From Butyricicoccus_A sp945486175 (GTDB lineage Bacteria; Bacillota; Clostridia; Oscillospirales; Butyricicoccaceae): a stretch of 8,177 nucleotides of DNA. The notes beneath the pieces were generated by a model that saw only the letters and a list, made by a program, of their open reading frames with translations, searched no databases and had not been told where the DNA came from. The translations under genes and the position numbers were made by a program. Location: positions 1 to 8,177 of the forward strand of contig CALZUY010000093.1 in NCBI GenBank assembly GCA_945829445.1, written 5' to 3'. Shown here piece by piece: positions 1 to 4,524 of this stretch; within the stretch, counting starts at the first letter, position 1, and each line of letters begins with the position of its first letter.

Positions 1-31
1 CCCCGCCGGATTCCCGGCAGGGCGCTTTTTT
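1..31. terminator. Hairpin at left edge, probable bidirectional terminator
   Basis: Two arms, 1-9 and 14-22, pair around a 4-nt loop. Position 4 against 19 is an A-C mismatch on the plus strand but a G-U pair in a minus-strand transcript. A T run follows on the plus strand at 26-31. The left flank, where a minus-strand U tract would lie, is outside the window. The hairpin begins 16 bases past the stop of the HAD phosphatase gene, so it probably ends that transcript and may also stop a plus-strand transcript arriving from the left. Confidence 0.55.
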
Positions 32-37
32 CCTGTA

Positions 38-628
38 TCATTCTTTTTTCTTCTTTTTCTTTTCCCATTCCGCCCACGGAACCAGTTCATCCCCGCGCAC
101 AATCCACGCGGTCTTTGCCTCGCGCGCAAGCGGCGTATCGGACAGCGAATCGGAGTAAAAGGTCTCAATCTGCGCATCTCCGAATACCTCTCGGAACCGG
201 CGCACCTTTTCCTCACCCCAGCAGTTGACGCCGGTATATTGGCCCGTATGCGCATCGACGCGCGACGCCATCAGGTATTTGATGCCGAGCTGTTCACAGG
301 CGGGTTTTAACAAAAATTCCGGCGACGCGGAAATAATGACATCGTCCTCCCGCCGGGTCTTTTCTATGTACCACGGCTTGATGTTCCGGATATGCGTGCG
401 CCAGAATTCCTGCACCACCTGCTCGGAATCGCCGATGGCGGTCAGGAAGCGGTACATCTGCTGCTTGGCCTTTGTCTTGTCCCACAGCTTTGCGCCGTAC
501 AGTGCAAAGCCGCCGATGGTTCCCGGCACACTGCGCAGCATCAGCGGCTTGTGCCGCAGGCAGTAAAAATAGAAATCTACCGTGCTGTCGCCATGGTAGA
601 TGGTCTGGTCAAAATCATATACGTTCAT
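38..628 (-). CDS. HAD-IB family phosphatase, PgpC/SerB-like
   Basis: This 196-residue protein is a haloacid dehalogenase superfamily phosphatase, expected to hydrolyse a phosphomonoester in the cytoplasm through an aspartyl-phosphate intermediate. All four HAD motifs are visible: DFDQT (residues 5-9, nucleophile D5 and acid/base D7), IISAS (98-102, motif II serine S100), a lysine near K141, and YSDSLSDTPL (158-167, metal-binding D160 and D164). The cap between motifs I and II is small and alpha-helical, as in subclass IB. The N-terminal part after motif I and the C-terminal SDS...D.PL...RG.L segment recall E. coli PgpC, a phosphatidylglycerophosphatase, but the substrate cannot be fixed from sequence. 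The start is supported by GGGAGG (637-642), 8 nt upstream. The C-terminus ends in six consecutive lysines before a final glutamate, which is unusual. The gene stands alone with its own promoter and terminator. Confidence 0.85.
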   Translation of the reverse strand: MNVYDFDQTIYHGDSTVDFYFYCLRHKPLMLRSVPGTIGGFALYGAKLWDKTKAKQQMYRFLTAIGDSEQVVQEFWRTHIRNIKPWYIEKTRREDDVIISASPEFLLKPACEQLGIKYLMASRVDAHTGQYTGVNCWGEEKVRRFREVFGDAQIETFYSDSLSDTPLAREAKTAWIVRGDELVPWAEWEKKKKKKE

Positions 629-660
629 CCGTCCATCCTCCCGTCTGTCTTGCTGGTTTT

Positions 661-690
661 ATGATACACTGTGCGGTTGTGCCGCGTCAA
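661..690 (-). promoter_or_regulatory. Promoter for the HAD phosphatase gene
   Basis: On the minus strand, TTGACG (685-690) and TATCAT (661-666) are separated by 18 bases, a good sigma-A-type pair. The predicted transcript starts near 654, leaving a leader of about 25 nt that contains the GGGAGG ribosome binding site. Confidence 0.65.
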
Positions 691-697
691 GAGGCGG

Positions 698-726
698 TTT
701 CCTATCTACAGAGAATGTGCTATACT
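698..726 (+). promoter_or_regulatory. Probable promoter for the small membrane protein gene
   Basis: TATACT (721-726) is a good -10 hexamer located 31 bases before the ATG. The -35 position 17 bases upstream (698-703, TTTCCT) is poor, so either the promoter is weak or it needs an activator. It is divergent from the HAD gene promoter, whose elements lie at 661-690. Confidence 0.45.
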
Positions 727-757
727 GGAAAAAATACCTGTTCAGGAGGAACCTGCT

Positions 758-1138
758 ATGTCACCCTTGCTGCTTGCAGCCATTGTCTTTATCACGCTGG
801 CGCTGATTTTCTATACCACCGGCGTCTTCGGCGAACGCCGTTCCGGTACGCTGACCGTGCGCCATGTCGTCATCTTCTGGCTCGGCCTGTGCTGCGACAC
901 AACCGGCACGCTGCTGATGTCGCGCATCGCGTCGCAGAATGCGGGCGCGGGAAATCCGCTGCACGCCGTCACCGGCACGCTCGCCATTGTGCTCATGCTC
1001 ATCCATGCGGTCTGGGCGGTTTACACCCTGCGCCGCGGCACGGAGCACGCGCGTCGGATTTTCCACAAATTCAGTCTCGCCGTCTGGCTTGTCTGGCTCA
1101 TCCCATATGTGCTCGGCATGGTCATCGGCATGGGATAA
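758..1138 (+). CDS. HsmA/TIGR03987-family small membrane protein
   Basis: This 126-residue integral membrane protein has four predicted hydrophobic helices at about 3-25, 34-54, 66-90 and 104-124. The pattern WLGL.CDTTGT (41-51), HA.TGTLAIVLMLIHA.WA (69-87) and FHKFS..VW..WLIPY (102-117) matches my recollection of the conserved TIGR03987/HsmA-like family, whose biochemical role is not known to me. Histidines H36, H69, H83 and H103 fall in or at the edge of helices 2, 3, 3 and 4, which would suit a heme or metal ligand role, but that is inference. The start is firm: AGGAGGA (744-750) sits 7 nt before the ATG. It is a single-gene unit between its own promoter and the hairpin at 1143-1172. Confidence 0.8.
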   Translation: MSPLLLAAIVFITLALIFYTTGVFGERRSGTLTVRHVVIFWLGLCCDTTGTLLMSRIASQNAGAGNPLHAVTGTLAIVLMLIHAVWAVYTLRRGTEHARRIFHKFSLAVWLVWLIPYVLGMVIGMG

Positions 1139-1142
1139 ACGC

Positions 1143-1172
1143 AAAAAACAGCCGCAACATGCGGCTGTTTTT
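1143..1172. terminator. Bidirectional intrinsic terminator between convergent genes
   Basis: Arms CAGCCGCA (1149-1156) and TGCGGCTG (1160-1167) form an 8-bp perfect stem with a 3-nt loop. It is flanked by six A (1143-1148) and five T (1168-1172), so it works on both strands. It ends the membrane protein gene (stop at 1138) and the convergent glyoxalase-DegV operon (stop at 1195). Confidence 0.9.
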
Positions 1173-1194
1173 CATTTCACATTGTCTGGCTGCT

Positions 1195-2067
1195 TCAGTT
1201 TCCGCGCTTATCCCCGTAGAAAAACAGCGCGACAGTTCCCGGCCCGGCATGTGCGCCGATGACCGTATCCAGCATGTGGATTTCCACTTCGTCCACCTTG
1301 GTGTGGTCGAGGATATATTTCCTCAGGTATTCGGCATCCTCCAGACAGTCACCGTGGCTGATGGTGACCGGATAGCTGCCGACCTCCTGAATGTGTGCAT
1401 TCAGCTGCTTGCAGAGCATCTCGAGCGCGCGCTTGCGTCCGCGCACCTTTTTGTCCGCAATCAGGCGTCCGTCATCCGATACATACAGAACCGGCTTAAT
1501 GCCGACCAGCGAGCCCATGACAGCAGATGTTTTGGACAGGCGGCCGCCGCGATGCAGGTACATCAGGTCATCCACCGTAAACCAGTGGACGACATGGGAA
1601 CGGAATTCCTCCACCCATTCGACGAGCTGCTCAGCGGTCATCCCCTCCGCCCGGCGCTTCGCCGCTTCGCGGACAATCAGCGTCTGCCCGCCGGAGGCGG
1701 CAAAGGTGTCCACACAGTAAATCTGATTGGGATATCTGTCCTTCAGCTCATCGCGCGCCATGCAGCCGGACTGGAAGCTGCCGCTGAGCCCTGAAGAAAA
1801 TCCGATATACACGACATCACGGCAGGACTGCAAAATGCCCTCAAAGACACTCGCAAATGCGCCTACCGTAGCCTGCGACGTGGTGACATTTTTTCCCTCG
1901 CGCAGCTGCTGATAAAAGGATGAAAAGGGAACGGTTCTGCCGAAATCGTCTTCTACGGTGTCGCAGCCCTCCAGTGTAAAGCTGAGCGGAACCGTACAGA
2001 TATCGTTCTGGAGCAGATAGGACTCCTCAATGTCCAGAACGGAATCCGTGACAATAACGTAACCCAT
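1195..2067 (-). CDS. DegV family (FakB-like) fatty-acid-binding protein
   Basis: This 290-residue protein is a full-length DegV family member. DegV proteins bind a long-chain fatty acid in a two-domain fold; the FakB subgroup presents it to the kinase FakA, feeding exogenous fatty acids into phospholipid synthesis. Visible signatures are the N-terminal VTDS (6-9), TTSQ (62-65), the SSGLSG loop (91-96), DDLMYLHRGGRLSK (166-179), GIKPVL (189-194) and GAHAGPGT (271-278). The first and middle motifs belong to the fatty-acid carboxylate site in known structures. An ATG seven codons upstream (2088) would overlap the preceding gene; the ATG at 2067 is preferred because AAGGAGG (2073-2079) lies 5 nt before it. 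The gene is second in an operon, 17 nt after the glyoxalase stop. No FakA gene is in the window, so its kinase partner would be elsewhere. Confidence 0.9.
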   Translation of the reverse strand: MGYVIVTDSVLDIEESYLLQNDICTVPLSFTLEGCDTVEDDFGRTVPFSSFYQQLREGKNVTTSQATVGAFASVFEGILQSCRDVVYIGFSSGLSGSFQSGCMARDELKDRYPNQIYCVDTFAASGGQTLIVREAAKRRAEGMTAEQLVEWVEEFRSHVVHWFTVDDLMYLHRGGRLSKTSAVMGSLVGIKPVLYVSDDGRLIADKKVRGRKRALEMLCKQLNAHIQEVGSYPVTISHGDCLEDAEYLRKYILDHTKVDEVEIHMLDTVIGAHAGPGTVALFFYGDKRGN

Positions 2068-2072
2068 GGTAT

Positions 2073-2079
2073 CCTCCTT
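2073..2079 (-). promoter_or_regulatory. Ribosome binding site fixing the DegV start
   Basis: AAGGAGG on the minus strand, 5 nt before the ATG at 2065-2067. It lies between the glyoxalase stop codon (2085-2087) and that ATG, which rules against the in-frame ATG at 2086-2088. Confidence 0.85.
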
Positions 2080-2084
2080 CCGCA

Positions 2085-2453
2085 TCATTCTGCCGGAATA
2101 ATCTCGACCCAGTAGCCATCCGGATCGACGATGAAGTAGATGCCCATAGCTGCATTTTCAAAGCAGATGCAGCCCATTTCCTGATGTTTTTCATGCGCCT
2201 CTTCAAAATTGTCCGCGCGCAGTGCCAGGTGAATTTCATTTTCGCCCAGGTTGTATGCCTGCGGATGCTCACGCAGCCAGGTCAGCTCAAGCAGGTGCGG
2301 CGTCACGCCGTCACCCAGATAGGCAATGGTGAATGCACCGTCCGGCCCGTGAATGCGGCGCGTTTCCTTCAGGCCGAGCGCCTCCTGATAGAACGCGATG
2401 GACGCGTCCAGATCCTTTACATTTATGTTATTATGTGCAAACGTAAACTGCAT
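2085..2453 (-). CDS. gloA: Glyoxalase I / VOC family protein (lactoylglutathione lyase-like)
   Basis: This 122-residue protein has the single-chain vicinal-oxygen-chelate fold of bacterial glyoxalase I, which isomerises the hemithioacetal of methylglyoxal and a thiol. The four metal ligands of the E. coli GloA pattern are in place: H7 (FAHNNINV), E56 (LLELTWL), H75 (NEIHLAL) and E117 (YWVEIIP), along with the DPDGYW.E ending typical of the family. Length is close to E. coli GloA (about 135), lacking its C-terminal tail. Clostridia often lack glutathione, so the thiol cofactor may be another one; this is inference. The start at 2453 is chosen because GGGAGG (2462-2467) lies 8 nt away; the ATG two codons upstream is only 2 nt from that site, and a longer open frame to 2546 would run across the promoter. 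It is the first gene of an operon with the DegV gene. Confidence 0.85.
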   Translation of the reverse strand: MQFTFAHNNINVKDLDASIAFYQEALGLKETRRIHGPDGAFTIAYLGDGVTPHLLELTWLREHPQAYNLGENEIHLALRADNFEEAHEKHQEMGCICFENAAMGIYFIVDPDGYWVEIIPAE

Positions 2454-2461
2454 ATGCATTT

Positions 2462-2467
2462 CCTCCC
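2462..2467 (-). promoter_or_regulatory. Ribosome binding site fixing the glyoxalase start
   Basis: GGGAGG on the minus strand. It gives 8-nt spacing to the ATG at 2451-2453 but only 2 nt to the ATG at 2457-2459, so the downstream ATG is the likely start. Confidence 0.75.
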
Positions 2468-2496
2468 ATAAATAACAAATATCACTGATTGTATCT

Positions 2497-2525
2497 ATTA
2501 TACGTGGATTTCCGCGCTTTCGCAA
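2497..2525 (-). promoter_or_regulatory. Promoter of the glyoxalase-DegV operon
   Basis: On the minus strand, TTGCGA (2520-2525) and a consensus TATAAT (2497-2502) are separated by exactly 17 bases. The transcript would start near 2490, giving a leader of about 37 nt. It lies between the gdhA terminator and the glyoxalase gene, so the operon is transcribed independently of gdhA. Confidence 0.75.
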
Positions 2526-2574
2526 TGGCTTATCCGCATTTTTCACAGTCTCTTCTTATTTTCCGTCTGTTTGC

Positions 2575-2612
2575 ACAAAGAAAATCCCCTGCGGATGCAT
2601 CCGCAGGGGATT
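2575..2612 (-). terminator. gdhA intrinsic terminator, 30-bp perfect palindrome
   Basis: Positions 2583-2612 are a perfect inverted repeat of two 15-base arms (right arm CATCCGCAGGGGATT) with no spacer, so a real hairpin would keep about 4 bases as loop. In the minus direction it is followed by TTTTCTTTG (2576-2584 partly overlapping the stem). It begins 31 nt past the gdhA stop. Confidence 0.88.
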
Positions 2613-2643
2613 GTGTATTCAGCTTTTTGCAGGGAAAGTAAAA

Positions 2644-3987
2644 TTACATGACACCCTGTGCCTTCATTGCCTCGGCAACCTTCAGGAAGCCTGCAATGTT
2701 TGCACCTGCAACCAGATTGCCCTCGCAGCCATATTCCTTGGCAGCAGCAGCAATGTTGTGGTAGATGTCGACCATGATCTGATGCAGCTTGCTGTCGACC
2801 TCTTCGAAGGTCCAGGACAGACGCTGGGAGTTCTGGCTCATCTCCAGAGCGGAGGTAGCTACGCCGCCTGCGTTTGCAGCCTTTGCCGGAGCGAACAGAA
2901 CGTTGTTGCCCTGGAATACAGCGATTGCTTCCGGAGTGGACGGCATGTTTGCGCCTTCGCCGACAGCCATGCAGCCGTTGGCAACCAGTGCCTTTGCATC
3001 CTCTTCGTTGATCTCGTTCTGGGTTGCGCACGGCAGAGCGATGTCACACGGAACAGTCCAGATGCCCTTGCCCTCGAAGTACTTCGCAGTCGGAACAGCG
3101 TCAACATACTCCTTGATGCGGCCGCGGCGAACTTCCTTGATCTCCTGAACAACCGGCAGGTTGATGCCGTTCTCGTCTACAACGTAGCCGTTGGAGTCAG
3201 ACAGTGCGATAACCTTTGCGCCCAGCTGGGTAGCCTTCTGGGTAGCGTAGATTGCAACGTTGCCGGAACCGGAGATGACAACCTTCTTGCCCTCGAAGGA
3301 GGTGCCGTGATCCTTCAGCATTGCGTCAACGAGGTAGCACAGGCCATAGCCGGTAGCCTCGGTACGAGCGAGGGAGCCGCCCCACTGCAGACCCTTGCCG
3401 GTCAGAACGCCGACATACTCGTTGCGGATGCGCTTGTACTGGCCGAACATGTAGCCGATTTCACGCGCGCCGGTGCCGATATCGCCAGCCGGTACGTCGG
3501 TGTCAGCGCCGATGTGGCGGCACAGCTCAGTCATGAATGCCTGGCAGAAACGCATTACTTCGCCGTCAGACTTGCCCTTCGGGTCGAAGTCGGAACCGCC
3601 CTTGCCGCCGCCGATCGGCAGGCCGGTCAGGCTGTTCTTGAAGATCTGCTCGAAGCCCAGGAACTTGATGATGGACGCGCAGACAGACGGATGCAGGCGG
3701 ATGCCGCCCTTGTACGGGCCGATTGCGGAATTGAACTGATAACGGAAGCCGCGGTTAACCTGAACCTTGCCGTTGTCATCAACCCATGCGACGCGGAACT
3801 GGATGCCGCGCTCCGGCTCAACGATGCGCTCAAATACGCCTGCCTCAACGAGGTCCGGACGGCGCTCTGCAACCGGCTGGAGAGACTCCAGAACTTCATA
3901 AACTGCCTGCTGGAACTCCGGCTCGCCGGGGTTGCGCTTTACAACGGTGTCATAGACACCCTTCAGATAGGTGTTGGTGATTGCCAT
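2644..3987 (-). CDS. gdhA: NADP-type glutamate dehydrogenase
   Basis: This 447-residue enzyme is the hexameric bacterial glutamate dehydrogenase, interconverting 2-oxoglutarate plus ammonium and glutamate in the cytoplasm. The substrate domain carries PYKGG (K93), FKNS (K117), GGGKGGSDFDPKGKSD with catalytic K129, and PAGDIGTGAREIGY with D169; these align with K89, K113, K125 and D165 of the Clostridium symbiosum enzyme. The nucleotide domain has GSGNVA (240-245). The segment after the second strand, SDSNG (263-267), resembles the SDSSG of the NADP-specific E. coli enzyme rather than the SGPDG of the NAD-specific C. symbiosum enzyme, so a biosynthetic role is inferred. The C-terminal GANIAGF and MKAQGVM endings are typical. 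GGAGG (3997-4001) lies 9 nt before the ATG. The gene uses no TTA, CTA or TCA codons, in keeping with high expression. It is a single-gene unit. Confidence 0.97.
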   Translation of the reverse strand: MAITNTYLKGVYDTVVKRNPGEPEFQQAVYEVLESLQPVAERRPDLVEAGVFERIVEPERGIQFRVAWVDDNGKVQVNRGFRYQFNSAIGPYKGGIRLHPSVCASIIKFLGFEQIFKNSLTGLPIGGGKGGSDFDPKGKSDGEVMRFCQAFMTELCRHIGADTDVPAGDIGTGAREIGYMFGQYKRIRNEYVGVLTGKGLQWGGSLARTEATGYGLCYLVDAMLKDHGTSFEGKKVVISGSGNVAIYATQKATQLGAKVIALSDSNGYVVDENGINLPVVQEIKEVRRGRIKEYVDAVPTAKYFEGKGIWTVPCDIALPCATQNEINEEDAKALVANGCMAVGEGANMPSTPEAIAVFQGNNVLFAPAKAANAGGVATSALEMSQNSQRLSWTFEEVDSKLHQIMVDIYHNIAAAAKEYGCEGNLVAGANIAGFLKVAEAMKAQGVM

Positions 3988-4034
3988 ATTACATTTCCTC
4001 CATACAAAATGGTTTGTTCACATCTTCGGTAAAA

Positions 4035-4063
4035 ATAATACCACAAGAATGGCAATTTGAAAA
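4035..4063 (-). promoter_or_regulatory. gdhA promoter, extended -10 type
   Basis: On the minus strand, TATTAT (4035-4040) is preceded by TGG, making an extended -10. A weak -35, TTTTCA (4058-4063), lies 17 bases upstream. The predicted start near 4028 leaves a leader of about 40 nt. Confidence 0.55.
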
Positions 4064-4075
4064 TACAAAAATTGC
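4052..4075. repeat. Inverted repeat over the gdhA -35 region
   Basis: GCAATTT (4052-4058) and AAATTGC (4069-4075) are perfect inverted arms with a 10-base spacer, that is 17 bases from arm centre to arm centre. The repeat overlaps the weak -35 of the gdhA promoter, a position suited to an operator. The surrounding sequence is AT-rich, so chance occurrence is possible. Confidence 0.4.
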
Positions 4076-4261
4076 AAAATTCATAAATTTTTCTAAATCG
4101 CTCTTCTTTTTCCCCTTTCTCTTCCCCTTTTGTCGTAAATTTTGCCGAAATTTTACGGGAACTCCGAGATTTTTCGCAGGATTGTCCCGTTTTTGCAACA
4201 AATTATGCCCTATATATCGTTTTTGCACAATTTCCTGCAAAATCTATAATCTACTACTTTT

Positions 4262-4275
4262 TGGTTATATAACCA
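4262..4275. promoter_or_regulatory. 14-bp perfect palindrome, possible operator
   Basis: TGGTTATATAACCA is self-complementary over its whole length. It lies in the middle of the gdhA-cls gap, about 17 bases after a TATAAT hexamer (4245-4250). Such a site could bind a dimeric regulator. No regulator gene is nearby, so the function is unassigned. Confidence 0.35.
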
Positions 4276-4433
4276 GACTTTTCGTCGAAATTCTATTCCC
4301 TTTTTGTTACGCATCGTGCCGAAAAACCGCCTGTTTTTGCAGGAATGACGCCGATACGCTGCAAATTGTTTTTTTATGCGGACATCTGTCTTTCCCATGT
4401 GTGCACAAAACCGTGTCAAAACCGGACATAAGA

Positions 4434-4462
4434 TTGACTTTCCATTCAAAAATAGGTATCAT
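4434..4462 (+). promoter_or_regulatory. cls promoter
   Basis: TTGACT (4434-4439) and TATCAT (4457-4462) are separated by exactly 17 bases. The predicted start near 4469 leaves a leader of about 55 nt before the cls ATG. Confidence 0.75.
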
Positions 4463-4524
4463 GAGAACAATGTACAAGCTGTTATACAGTAGAAAAACGA
4501 CCGTCTTCTGGAGGATTTCAATAC

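Larger units (their letters stand above)
3988..4524. other. Long AT-rich intergenic region between gdhA and cls
   Basis: These 537 bases hold no credible gene. Open frames on both strands lack ribosome binding sites and give low-complexity translations. Contents: the gdhA promoter and inverted repeat (4035-4075), a 31-base pure pyrimidine run (4101-4131), five copies of a TTTTGCA core on both strands between 4073 and 4341, a 14-bp palindrome (4262-4275), a weak stem with a T run (4336-4375), and the cls promoter (4434-4462). Base composition is clearly more AT-rich than the flanking genes. Confidence 0.75.

Noticed and set aside
41..60. Possible ribosomal frameshift site in the A-rich end of the HAD gene.
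   Set aside because: The A6G run is not in the X-XXY-YYZ register for -1 shifting, and the stop codon follows within two codons with nothing to extend into.
472..1794. A 440-codon plus-strand open frame across the small membrane protein gene and part of degV.
   Set aside because: It crosses two well-supported genes and a strong bidirectional terminator in another frame or strand, and the translation is rich in His, Arg, Ala and Cys as expected for a shadow frame.
2611..4032. A 473-codon open frame on the plus strand opposite gdhA.
   Set aside because: Its codons are the exact reverse complements of gdhA codons. It stays open because gdhA uses no TTA, CTA or TCA codons. It has no credible ribosome binding site and its translation resembles no family I know.
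4345..4431. A 28-codon plus-strand frame starting at ATG 4345.
   Set aside because: The only purine-rich element (AGGA) touches the start codon, leaving no workable spacing, and the peptide has no recognisable features.
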